From Candidatus Hydrogenedentota bacterium (GTDB lineage: Bacteria > Hydrogenedentota > Hydrogenedentia > Hydrogenedentiales > CAITNO01), in NCBI GenBank assembly GCA_903922535.1, contig CAIXUF010000587.1, positions 1-12,310 on the forward strand: a DNA stretch of 12,310 nt, given 5' to 3'. The notes under the pieces are model-generated. The model did not search any database. It was not told the origin of the DNA and saw only the letters and a program-made list of their open reading frames with translations. Both the position numbers and the translations under genes were made by a program. The first letter of the stretch is position 1, and every line of letters starts with the position of its first letter. This document shows, piece after piece, positions 1 to 7,200 of this stretch.

Positions 1-66
1 AATAAGGGCAAACAAATCAAGGAAGGAAGGCGTAAAGGCAAAAAGAATGATGGCCGCATGGAGTAA
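1..66 (+). CDS. Possible 3' end of an upstream gene (partial)
   Basis: Frame 1 is open from the window edge to a TAA at 64-66. It encodes 21 residues dominated by Lys, Arg and Gly, ending in GRME. Basic low-complexity tails like this are common at protein C-termini, but the piece is too short to assign to a family. A competing reading in frame 2 stays open to a TGA at 98-100, so even the frame is uncertain. No terminator hairpin is obvious before the tRNA promoter. Confidence 0.22.
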   Translation, partial: NKGKQIKEGRRKGKKNDGRME

Positions 67-141
67 CGACTATCTGCTCGAAATCTTGGCAGCGATATGA
101 CGGTCGGATTTTAATGCGATTGCCCTGGATGCGCCAGCCAC

Positions 142-170
142 TTGAATCCGGCCCCGCACACGGCTATAAT
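142..170 (+). promoter_or_regulatory. Sigma70-type promoter of the tRNA-Ala gene
   Basis: The -35 box TTGAAT (142-147) and a perfect -10 box TATAAT (165-170) are separated by 17 bases, the optimal spacing. Transcription would start near 177, about 38 nt before the mature tRNA. The leader contains a short CGCCC/GGGCG hairpin (about 182-197). Such a strong match fits a highly expressed stable RNA gene. Confidence 0.8.
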
Positions 171-214
171 ACCGTTTCCTTCGCCCCCCAACGGGCGTCG
201 GCAGTCTCGTTTGT

Positions 215-290
<76 letters not shown>

Positions 291-492
291 ATTCTAACTT
301 CCTTCACCACCGTGGCTTGAACCAAGTCATTGCCCCCTCATTCGTCCACACTGGTGCCCTGTCCAGTGGTGAACGACATCCTGTTCGTCATCGGATTGAT
401 CACGCCGGACAAGTATCGCTACCGGCTGACCCAGAGAGCCCCGGCCAGCGGGTCGGCCGACCGGTGCGTGTGGCCGGGAACCGACTCGTTGT

Positions 493-527
493 GCAGGCGT
501 TACTGTTGACCTTTTCGCCACGCCTGC
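493..527. promoter_or_regulatory. 8-bp inverted repeat upstream of the small-gene pair
   Basis: GCAGGCGT (493-500) and its exact complement ACGCCTGC (520-527) flank a 19-nt spacer. The spacer contains a -35-like TTGACC (506-511), but no convincing -10 box follows at the right distance. The repeat ends 14 bases before the Shine-Dalgarno sequence of the 70-residue gene. It could be an operator or a leader hairpin. The rest of 291-555 shows no convincing gene or RNA. Confidence 0.35.
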
Positions 528-555
528 GGTGCCATCCATGCAAGGAATGAGCCCC

Positions 556-768
556 ATGTCCAAGCCTCAGCAAAAGCGCAAACTCTCCCGCTATGCGTCA
601 CTGTTCTACAATGCTGTCGCGACGGGCCTTGCCTTTTCGTTCACGCTGCTCCCCCCCCCAGGGGCCGGGGCCGATGGGCAGCAACGCGACAGGAACGCGC
701 TCAAAGGTAACTGGCCGGCCATCTCCGGCGACTTGTGGCGGGTCTACAACCGTGAGATCGGCCGGTAA
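556..768 (+). CDS. Small single-span membrane protein, hypothetical
   Basis: The product is 70 residues. ATG 556 is chosen because AAGGA (542-546) sits 9 nt upstream; an ATG at 538 and a GTG at 529 lie in the same frame without a better ribosome-binding site. A basic N-terminus (KPQQKRKLSR) precedes one hydrophobic stretch at about residues 12-32, then PPPGAGADG and a polar tail that includes GNWPAISGDLWRVYNREIGR. The expected topology is N-in with a short external tail. A run of nine C (651-659) encodes the proline stretch and could be prone to slippage. The stop codon shares one base with the start of the next gene, so translation is probably coupled. I do not recognise a named family. The clear ribosome-binding site and the TAATG junction make it more than a chance frame. 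Confidence 0.6.
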   Translation: MSKPQQKRKLSRYASLFYNAVATGLAFSFTLLPPPGAGADGQQRDRNALKGNWPAISGDLWRVYNREIGR

Positions 769-1115
769 TGGCCCGGTCCAAGAGCGTTCCCGCCCTCCAC
801 ACCCAGCAGCACGTCATCGCCACATGCAGCAGCCCCCTTCCCCCGGCCCGCGAGATGCAGGCCATGGCGATGGTGGACCCAGACTTCCCCGACCGCATCA
901 TGCGCATGGCTGAAAAGGAACAGGACTTCCGTCACCGCTACAACATGTCCCTGGCCGTCCGTGCGCAGTACATGACCGCCATCCCCGTCTTGGGTGGCCT
1001 GGTGTCGGCTGTAATCATCGCCCTGTCCGGTTCCATGCTTGCTTCGGCGGTCATAGCCGTCAGCACCATAGTCACCTCCGCCGTCGCATCCCTCTGGGGC
1101 CGAAAGACGCTATGA
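768..1115 (+). CDS. DUF2335-like predicted membrane protein
   Basis: The product is 115 residues. ATG 768 overlaps the preceding stop by one base and is the first start after an in-frame TGA, so the start is well fixed and likely depends on coupling, because its own Shine-Dalgarno is weak. The region SSPLPPAREM (residues 21-30) followed by DFPDRIMRMAEKEQDFRHRY (39-58) matches my memory of the DUF2335 signature: a proline-rich turn, then an acidic/arginine helix with R-x-A-E-x-E-x-x-R-H. Two hydrophobic segments at about 68-87 and 90-109 form a membrane hairpin, ending in GRKTL. The function of DUF2335 proteins is unknown. The length is at the short end for the family. Assignment is by motif reading only. 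Confidence 0.75.
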   Translation: MARSKSVPALHTQQHVIATCSSPLPPAREMQAMAMVDPDFPDRIMRMAEKEQDFRHRYNMSLAVRAQYMTAIPVLGGLVSAVIIALSGSMLASAVIAVSTIVTSAVASLWGRKTL

Positions 1116-1231
1116 CCTGCTCTTTCCAAGAACCGCTTGATCGCCAACGGCACACCTTTGATATCCGTGTGCCGTCGCATCGCCGGATTGGTTGCGCTGT
1201 CATCCCCTGGCCGGGGTGACGAAATTCTTTT

Positions 1232-1248
1232 CCACGAATTATTCGTGG
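1232..1248. repeat. Perfect 17-bp palindrome
   Basis: CCACGAAT-T-ATTCGTGG is perfectly self-complementary around the central base 1240. As RNA it forms at least a six-pair stem with a five-base loop, extendable by two U:G wobbles. No T-run follows on either strand, so it does not look like an intrinsic terminator. It lies between the end of the DUF2335-like gene and the convergent small peptide gene. It could be a protein-binding site or chance. Confidence 0.5.
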
Positions 1249-1266
1249 GGGGATAGATCCTGTGGG

Positions 1267-1304
1267 CCCGGGACCGTTGCCCCCCTGTCCCAGGCAGGTC
1301 CGGG
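1267..1304. other. GC-rich nested hairpin in a convergent gap
   Basis: CCCGGGACC (1267-1275) can pair with GGTCCGGG (1297-1304) with one bulged G. A second small stem CCTG/CAGG (1284-1287 with 1291-1294) fits inside. Runs of C and G nearby allow alternative pairings. This is a structural observation only. It may help stop transcription between the convergent genes, but no U-tract follows. Confidence 0.35.
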
Positions 1305-1343
1305 AGGGGGGCCGGGCGTATATGCGGCCGACCCAGAAGGAAA

Positions 1344-1380
1344 GCCCGGCCAGCCAGCGGGACCGAACGGGGCGTTTTTT
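1344..1380 (+). terminator. Weak candidate terminator for the DUF2335 gene pair
   Basis: GCCCG (1344-1348) can pair with CGGGGC (1368-1373) with a bulged G, followed after one base by six T (1375-1380). The loop is long, and the site lies about 230 nt past the gene, overlapping the stop of the convergent small peptide gene. The T-run is the main evidence; the stem is poor. Confidence 0.25.
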
Positions 1381-1460
1381 CAGGTTGTCGCCAGAACCGC
1401 GGACAAGACTCCGAACGCAATTGCGACAAATATCAGAACCCAATTCCAAATGTCCATCAT
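1380..1460 (-). CDS. 26-residue single-span hydrophobic peptide
   Basis: The frame reads MMDIWNWVLIFV, then AIAFGVLSAVLATT and TGA. After a short polar start containing two Trp, nearly all residues are hydrophobic through the end, enough for exactly one membrane span. Two ATG codons are in tandem; the second (1455-1457) lies 7 nt behind AAAGGG and is probably the main start. The first ATG overlaps a TGA that closes another minus-strand frame (ATGA), so coupling is possible. The length fits small membrane peptides such as respiratory-complex accessory subunits or type I toxins. The pattern W-x-L ... FGV-x-x-A-x-LA loosely recalls CydX, but no cydAB genes are in view, so this is not an assignment. 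Confidence 0.45.
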   Translation of the reverse strand: MMDIWNWVLIFVAIAFGVLSAVLATT

Positions 1461-1811
1461 GCAGCCCTTTCTCTCGGATCTTCGATGTTGCAGCCAGAGT
1501 GACGCCAGCGCCACGGGTAAACTGAAAATAAAGCCCCGGCCCGCGGGTCCAACGGGTGCCGGGTCGAGTCCATGCTCTCCGCCATATCCATGCCGCCAGT
1601 GTCATCGGGCATATTGCATCGGCTGCGGCTTTCAAACGGGTTGAACATCCGCAAAAGCACCGGCGAGGCGGAGAAAGGCCCGCCAGCAATTGACGCACTG
1701 AAAGACGCTGCAACCCGAATGGCGTAAGCCTGTAGAAACCTCAAGCGCGTGGGCCCTTGTTCGGATACGGAACCGCGCCGGCCCATGCGCGAATGAAAGT
1801 TGGGGAATAGC
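1461..1811. other. 351-base stretch without a confident gene
   Basis: On the minus strand a frame is open from inside the 65-residue gene to a TGA at 1457-1459 that overlaps the start of the hydrophobic peptide. A product starting at ATG 1646-1648 would be 63 residues and end in IEDPRERAA. No ribosome-binding site precedes that ATG or the one at 1784-1786, and I see no family, so I do not call it a gene. No convincing promoter, terminator or RNA fold stands out. The stretch may be an untranslated link between the two minus-strand genes or a decayed gene. Confidence 0.4.
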
Positions 1812-2009
1812 CTATTTCTCAAGCACCACGGCAATCCATGCGCGAAGATATTCCTCATAACCGGAACTGTTTGAATTCTGATCAAGACCGCGTATTTCAG
1901 TCAGAGAGTTAATCTTCCACCCGTCTTTCAGAAGTTCTTCCAGATGCTCCGAGATATCCCGCGACCGTCCTGTGCTGGCGCTTATCATAATCGTGACTAG
2001 TTTCTGCAT
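1812..2009 (-). CDS. 65-residue hypothetical protein, DUF4177-like layout
   Basis: ATG 2007-2009 is preceded by AGGAG (2016-2020) at 6 nt, an ideal ribosome-binding site, and by its own promoter. The product begins MQKLVTIMISASTG, a likely beta strand. A helix follows (SRDISEHLEELLKDGWKINS, residues 16-35), then a loop rich in Asn, Ser and Gly, and a closing strand RAWIAVVLEK. The helix-then-DGWK pattern and the hydrophobic last strand resemble the layout of DUF4177 and similar small cytosolic proteins of unknown role. That is a resemblance in shape, not a family match. The gene is visibly AT-richer than its neighbours. It has no signal peptide or membrane span. Confidence 0.75.
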   Translation of the reverse strand: MQKLVTIMISASTGRSRDISEHLEELLKDGWKINSLTEIRGLDQNSNSSGYEEYLRAWIAVVLEK

Positions 2010-2038
2010 AATTTTCTCCTATGATTAATTCAACTACG

Positions 2039-2066
2039 ATTATATACCTTTGCATTCCCCGTCAAT
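2039..2066 (-). promoter_or_regulatory. Promoter of the 65-residue gene
   Basis: Read on the minus strand, a perfect -10 box TATAAT (2044 down to 2039) lies downstream of TTGACG (2065 down to 2060) with a short 15-base gap, or of ATTGAC with a 16-base gap. Start would be near 2032, giving a leader of about 22 nt with the Shine-Dalgarno inside it. The -35 box abuts the T-tract of the preceding terminator, so the two transcription units are packed end to end. Confidence 0.7.
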
Positions 2067-2068
2067 AG

Positions 2069-2104
2069 AAAAATCACCCCCGGCCGACACATGGCCAGCC
2101 GGGG
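2069..2104 (-). terminator. Intrinsic terminator behind the YbaK-like gene
   Basis: On the minus strand CCCCGGC (2104-2098) pairs with GCCGGGG (2084-2078). After GTGA the strand reads TTTTT (2073-2069). The seven G:C-rich pairs plus a U-tract are typical of Rho-independent termination. The loop of 13 bases is somewhat large and can form further pairs. It separates the YbaK-like unit and its trailer from the promoter of the 65-residue gene. Confidence 0.65.
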
Positions 2105-2413
2105 CATGCGTGACAAGACGGGCCTGTCAGGCGGGAATCAGGCCGGACGCCCGGAGCGGGGCGAACCCATTTCGGAGCACCCCAAGCCTTGCGCCGGGAA
2201 GGATCTACGTTGCCCGGTGAGCCGCGTTCACGGTGGTGTGACGCCTCCCCTTGCGGTTCAGGGAGGTCGGCGGCACGCCCGGTCTTGCGTCGGGCGTCCT
2301 TTGCCCTCCAGTGCGGCATCCAGCGGGATCGACAAGTCCGTCCGGGCCAGCCCCTTGGGCGCATCCAGAATCCCCCTTTCCCTCGTTCAGATTCGCCAAT
2401 ATGCGTTCTGAAC
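2078..2413 (-). ncRNA. Hairpin-rich trailer or candidate noncoding RNA
   Basis: Between the YbaK-like stop codon and its terminator lie about 310 bases without a convincing gene but with successive stems. GTTCAGA/TCTGAAC (2385-2391 with 2407-2413) has an inner CGC/GCG. ACGCCCG/CGGGCGT is at 2275-2281 with 2291-2297. CCTCCC/GGGAGG is at 2244-2249 with 2261-2266. A weaker stem surrounds 2180-2202. GGCCTG/CAGGCC is at 2121-2126 with 2139-2144, and the terminator comes last. Read on the minus strand, three of these loops carry the same CGCAAG, a GCAA tetraloop closed by C:G (2284-2289, 2250-2255, 2188-2193). A 96-codon minus-strand frame (2074-2364) exists, but its Arg/Pro/Gly-rich product looks like translated structured RNA. 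I recognise no known RNA family. Confidence 0.3.
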
Positions 2414-2415
2414 TC

Positions 2416-2943
2416 CTATCCTTCCGCCGCGATTGGGGAGACAATCACCGTGGCGGATGTGCTCTGAAGATGTCGCAGCAGTTCAACGGACGAAATCTCG
2501 ATCACGTGCTGCTGGTCGCCGCCGCCCCCATACAGGAGACGGGGCGGTTTGGTGAGTTTCAGGTCGATGATTATGGTGTTGATCCCTTCAACGCCGACCG
2601 GCGGCGTGCCGCCGCGGGGATAGGCGCAGATCGCAGCCGCTTCGGCAGGGCTGGGACTTCTCATTTCCTCCCAGGTGACCTTCTTGATCTTTTTCAGATC
2701 CAGACGGTCTGTTCCCCGAACCATGGCCATGGCGGATCTTCGCGGTTCCCGCGAACCGGCGCCAATCATGACAATGGCCTTGATGAACTGCCCGAGGCCC
2801 GCATGAATGCCGCCGGCCTTCAACGCCGCGCACGCATCGGCCGTGGATTCCGTCGGGGCTTTCTCCAGCAATCGCGCGGCAACGCCGTTCAGTTCGATGT
2901 ACTTCGCGAGGTCAATGCTGCTCTTTGCTGAGGTCACGTTCAT
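2416..2943 (-). CDS. YbaK/EbsC-family aminoacyl-tRNA deacylase-like protein
   Basis: The product is 175 residues from ATG 2941-2943, set by GGAAGG (2951-2956) 7 nt upstream; a GTG five codons earlier overlaps that site and is unlikely. The whole chain fits one YbaK/ProX-type domain: an N-terminal helix KYIELNGVAARLLE (residues 14-27), TESTADACAA with a helix like the family's threonine-and-alanine stretch, IKAIVMI with the conserved lysine K54, the RGTDRLDLKKI segment (76-86), the GGTPPVG turn (111-117), a strand INTIIIDLKL (121-130) and a final HVIEISSVELLRHL (146-159). The family hydrolyses mischarged tRNAs such as Cys-tRNA(Pro) or Ala-tRNA(Pro) in the cytosol; which substrate this one uses cannot be read. 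Inserted residues GAGSREPRRS (61-70) lengthen the usual turn. It is alone in its transcription unit. Confidence 0.8.
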   Translation of the reverse strand: MNVTSAKSSIDLAKYIELNGVAARLLEKAPTESTADACAALKAGGIHAGLGQFIKAIVMIGAGSREPRRSAMAMVRGTDRLDLKKIKKVTWEEMRSPSPAEAAAICAYPRGGTPPVGVEGINTIIIDLKLTKPPRLLYGGGGDQQHVIEISSVELLRHLQSTSATVIVSPIAAEG

Positions 2944-3183
2944 GGCTTGTCCTTCCACGCGGCGGTAAATGCGTTCGATGGAGAGAACAGCCTAGCAAAT
3001 GAGGGCCCGGTTCGGCGAATTCACATGGACCATGCGGCCGCCGACAAAGATGTGTCCGGCTGCCGTCTGTGACGGGGGGATGCGAATTTCCCGTTTTGGA
3101 TCCCGTTGTGCGATCATTCCGCCCGTGACGGAGCGCGGGCAGCGCGGCAAACACGACCCATTTCAACGGCAAGAGCGCAAGAA

Positions 3184-4143
3184 GTGAAACAAGACGGCAC
3201 ATCCGGAGAACTTCCCCCCCTGTCTGAACGCATCGGCGCGCAGGCATCGCGGCGACGCAAGATTGAGGCGTTGATATTGCGCGGCAGCCGTCGCGGTACT
3301 GGTGAGCGGGATCATTATTCCGCAAGCCGGGGGTTTCAGATGCGGGCGCTGGAGACGGGGCTCCGGTGCCTGGGACTGCATGCGCGCGGGGTGCGGAACA
3401 CGCGTGACCTGCGCCTGCGCGGGGAGGAATTGCCGCTGCCGGGCCTGCCGTCCGGGCTGGACGGCCTGCGGCTGCTGCATATTTCGGACCTCCATTTTGG
3501 GCGCACGCTGCCGGAATACGAGGATGCGGTGTGCCGGCTGCTGGAGGGCGTTTCGGCGGACCTGTGCGTCATCACGGGCGACCTGCGTTATGGCCATTTG
3601 GGGCCGGCCGACCATGTCGTGCCCGCGGTGCGGCGGATGCTGGACGGATTGCGGCTCCGATACGGCGTCTATGCCGTGCTGGGCAACCATGACACGCTGG
3701 CCGTTGCGGAGCAGGTCGAGAAGGCCGGTGTGCGCGTGCTGTTCAATGAGGGGGTTGCCGTCCCGGTGAACGGCGCGGTGCTGTGGCTGGCAGGGGTGGA
3801 CGACCCGCATATTTTCCGGATGGAGGACCTGGATGCGGCGCTGCGCGGCGCGCCGCCGGGGGCGTATCGGACACTGCTGGCGCACGCCCCGGAATGCGCC
3901 GAGGAAGCCGCCCGAAAGGGCATCAGGCTCTATCTTTGCGGCCACACGCACGGGGGGCAGTTGCGCTTTCCCGGCCTGGGCGCGATCTCGGTCAACGCAC
4001 GCTGCCCGCGCAGCCGGGGGCTGGGCTTCTGGCAGATTGGGGCGATGACCGGGTTTACCTCCCCCGGTCTGGGCACCACCGACGCGGTTCTCCGCTTCGG
4101 ATGCCCGCCCGAGGCGACGCTGTTCACCCTGCGGCAGCGATAA
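3184..4143 (+). CDS. Calcineurin-like metallophosphoesterase (YkuE/LpxG-like)
   Basis: The product is 319 residues from GTG 3184. The full dimetal phosphoesterase motif set is present in order: SDLHFG (D102, H104), TGDL (D133), GNHD (N168, H169), LLAHAPE (H234) and CGHTHGGQ (H254, H256). These ligate two metals for phosphoester or pyrophosphate hydrolysis. CGHTHGGQ is typical of the YkuE/YaeI/LpxG branch, some of which cleave UDP-diacylglucosamine; the substrate here is inferred only. The first 95 residues (SERIGAQASRRRKIEAL, then LRCLGLHARGVRNTRDLRLR) precede the catalytic fold, and there is no signal peptide. The start is uncertain: no strong Shine-Dalgarno precedes GTG 3184, and an in-frame TTG at 3106 extends a less convincing leader. 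It is convergent with the glycoside hydrolase, 108 bases apart, with no clear terminator between. No clear promoter was seen in 2944-3183. Confidence 0.9.
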   Translation: MKQDGTSGELPPLSERIGAQASRRRKIEALILRGSRRGTGERDHYSASRGFQMRALETGLRCLGLHARGVRNTRDLRLRGEELPLPGLPSGLDGLRLLHISDLHFGRTLPEYEDAVCRLLEGVSADLCVITGDLRYGHLGPADHVVPAVRRMLDGLRLRYGVYAVLGNHDTLAVAEQVEKAGVRVLFNEGVAVPVNGAVLWLAGVDDPHIFRMEDLDAALRGAPPGAYRTLLAHAPECAEEAARKGIRLYLCGHTHGGQLRFPGLGAISVNARCPRSRGLGFWQIGAMTGFTSPGLGTTDAVLRFGCPPEATLFTLRQR

Positions 4144-4251
4144 GCACCACCCGCCCCGGCCACGGCGGTTGGGCCAGCCATGGCAACATTCAGGTTGTGG
4201 TCGGCATGGGCTTTGTGGACGGCACAAACTCAACGCGTCAAATTGCCCGAA

Positions 4252-7200
4252 CTATCTCCACCATTTTATCGCAATCGGGGCGCGGGTGTTTGACACGAGA
4301 TCCAGCGAAAACTTGAACGGTCCGGGGATCTTGGAGCATTTCACCAGGAGGGTGTTCTTGCCCTGCCTGGTGACGGCATCGACGCTCTCCTCCTCAAACT
4401 GGTCGTGGGGCACCTGGTTTTCCGTCTCGAAGATGAGTGTCCCGTTGAACCAGACCTTGGTCGCGTCCTGCAGGCCGAGATGCACCTTGATCTCCTGCCG
4501 CCGTTCGGCGCTGAACTCGGCATAGGCGTAGCCGACGGCCCGGTCGAATTTCGGGTAATACTCGAACACGGGCGAGAAGGCCGCCTGAAGATCGATGACG
4601 TGCTTGTCCTGTGCGCGCGAGAACCAGCGCTGCCAGCGGACCGCCTTGTACCAGCCGGGATAGGTGGCCTCAAAGTCAACCGCCTGCTCGGGCGGATAGG
4701 CCTGGTTGTGGCCGGAGCACTTGTCCCAGTTGGGAAACTCGCCGATGACCATCCAGCGGCGCACCTGCTGGTTGCGCTCGCCGCGCAGCCATTCCACAGC
4801 GCGCGCGTCGGGTGCCAACAGCATCTCCGGGGGAACCGAGCGCCGCCCGAAGTGGGTGAGCAGGTTCACAAAGAGCCGGTCTGCCACAGGGTCGCGTCCC
4901 AGATTCTCCAGGATGCGCATGTGGGTGAACACAATCCGTCCCGCGCCGTAGCGCCGCACGAGCACGTCGGTGCCCCACCAGGTTGAATCCCCGGCCATGT
5001 AGTTGCTGGAAGCGGCGGGCATGGTGTCGAGGGAGCCGCAAATGTCCTCCTCGCCCGTTTCGGCAAAGGTCCGGCCGGGCACAACATTCCGGTAGGGCTG
5101 CCGCATCAGGCAGCGCGAGGGCAGCCCCTCGAAGACGGGATGCACCTTGGCATAGTGGACCACCGGCAGGAAGCAGCCCACGGAATCTTTCGGCGTGGCC
5201 GAAAGCTGTTCGCCCAGGCGTTCCGCCAAATCGTTCCAGTCCTCCGGCGGGCCGAAGAAGAGCGCCACGGCGCCGCCGCGCACCTGCGCGAAGACCTGGC
5301 CCAGGTCGTTTTCGGGATAGGCGCGGATGGTGTTGGCCAGCGGCGGAATGATGTGCAGCGGCGCCAACGGCGTGCCGGGGCGCGCATAGCGCCGGCAACG
5401 GTCGGTCCATTCGCCGAAGGGGTCGATAACGTGAATGTCGATGTCCTTCGTCTCGGGCGGGGCAACGACGTAGAGGTCCGCGTCGGCAGAGGCGGCGATG
5501 CACCCGTCCTTGATGAGGCGCACGGTGAACTTGTGGGGACCGCAGGAGCCCGACGCGGCGATGGCGCCCTCCCACAGTTCGCGGCCGTGCTTGGGTATCT
5601 TGGGGATGGTGCGTTTCTTCTTCCAGAGCACCTGCCCCGTGGGGCCGGTCAGTTGGAGGGAGATTTCGCCGAAACCCTCCAGGCGATCCTCGTTGGCGAG
5701 CAGCACCGTGACGGGCACTTCCTGCCGGGGCAGGAGGTTGGTTTCCGGAATCTGGATGATGGGGCGGACGGCGCGCTGCGCCTCGGCGAGCGCGGCCAGC
5801 GCCGGCTTGGGCCGCCGCCAGCGGTCCACCATGCCCGCGCAGAACTCATGGCCCGCGTCGGCGAACTGCGTGTAGCAGTAGCCCGCGATCTTGGGGTTCG
5901 CCCGCATCGCGTCAATCTGGAGCCGGGCCGCGTCGCACTGCAATTCCTGCATGGCCCTGGCGAGCCCCGAGTAGTCCCCGAAGATGCGGTCCAGCCCGCG
6001 CTCCGCGAAGCCGCCGCTCATCGCCTCCAGCAGGCCCTGAAGGAAACGGGCGTCCTTGAAGGCCTCGGGATGGTCGCCGTATTGGGCGATCACCTCCGGC
6101 AGGTTTTCGGAGCCGCCGAAGCCGAATTCGGACACGGTCACGAGCATGTCGGGCTCGCCGTTTTGGCGGTAGTAGTTTTCAATGTCCAGGTCCACCGGCG
6201 CGCGCTGGTAGATGTGGAGGTCGTCGAACTCAACGAACTGATCGCTGTGCGGCTTGATGTAGCGCGACGGCTCGCGCGTGGCGTTGACGCCCGCGCTGTC
6301 GTCGATGACCACGCGCGTCGGGTCAAGCGAGCGCGCCAGTTTGCACAGGTCGTCCTTGATCGTCTGCGCGCCGCCGCGGGTCACGTAGTCGGCGTTGCCG
6401 CCCTCGTTGAGCATGCCCCAAATCACCACCGACGGATGGTTGCGATCGCGCAGGATCATTTCGCGGACGGACGCCTCGCAGCGACGCCGCATGTGGGCCG
6501 AATTCTTTATCCAGCCGATGGACGGCTCCTCGTAGAGCAGCATGCCCAACTCGTCGGCCAGGTCGAGCGTGACGGGGGGTGCGGGCTTGATGTGCAGGCG
6601 CATCATGTTGAATCCGGCCTCGCGGGCCAGCATGATCTCGCGCCGGGCCAAGTCGGCCGATTCGGGCGCGCACAGGGACCGCGCATAGTCGGGCTGGTGC
6701 AGCACGCCCTTGATGAAGGTGGGACGGCCGTTGAGATGGAAGCGGTTGTCCTTCACGGTGAACTCGCGCAGGCCGAAGCGCACGGACAGGGTGTCAATCA
6801 CGCCGGATTCGTCCAGCAGGTCGGCGCGCAGCGTGTGCATGCGCGGTTTGTCCGGCGACCAGGTCTTGCAGCCCGGCACATCGAGCTTAAGCGCGCCAGG
6901 CTCACCTTCCACGCTGAACGGCGTGCCCGGAACGGACAGCCGCACGCGCCGGTTCGCGCCGCCGGCAGCGGTCACGTCCACCACGATGCGTTCGCGGTTG
7001 ATGTCGGGTTTGACGAAAAGGTCGGAGAGATATTCGACGGGCGTGGATTCGAGCCGGACGCCGCCCCAGATGCCCGCGAAGGACCAGTAGCCCGTTTCCT
7101 TGGAGACGGGCAGTTCCTTGGGATGGAATTCACCGAAGCCGTCGGGGTGCTTGGGATCGACCACGCGCACGGCGACAAAGTTCCCGCCGTCGCGGATGAG

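Noticed and set aside
330..509. Short plus-strand frame after the tRNA containing NDILFVIGLITPDKYRYR
   Set aside because: It has a protein-like patch but only TTG or GTG starts, no ribosome-binding site and a Cys/Arg-rich random-looking end. It could be a gene remnant, but there is not enough to call it.
1457..1648. 63-codon minus-strand frame overlapping the hydrophobic peptide start by ATGA
   Set aside because: The overlap is suggestive, but no ribosome-binding site precedes any candidate ATG and the product matches nothing I recognise.
2074..2364. 96-codon minus-strand frame behind the YbaK-like gene
   Set aside because: The Arg/Pro/Gly/Trp-rich product is typical of translated GC-rich structured RNA. 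The frame runs into the intrinsic terminator hairpin.
2251..2931. 226-codon plus-strand frame over the YbaK-like gene and trailer
   Set aside because: The minus strand encodes a full YbaK/EbsC domain with a proper ribosome-binding site; the plus frame has no family signal.
3163..4233. 356-codon minus-strand frame opposite the metallophosphoesterase
   Set aside because: The plus strand shows all metal-binding motifs of the phosphoesterase in order; the antisense product looks compositionally random.
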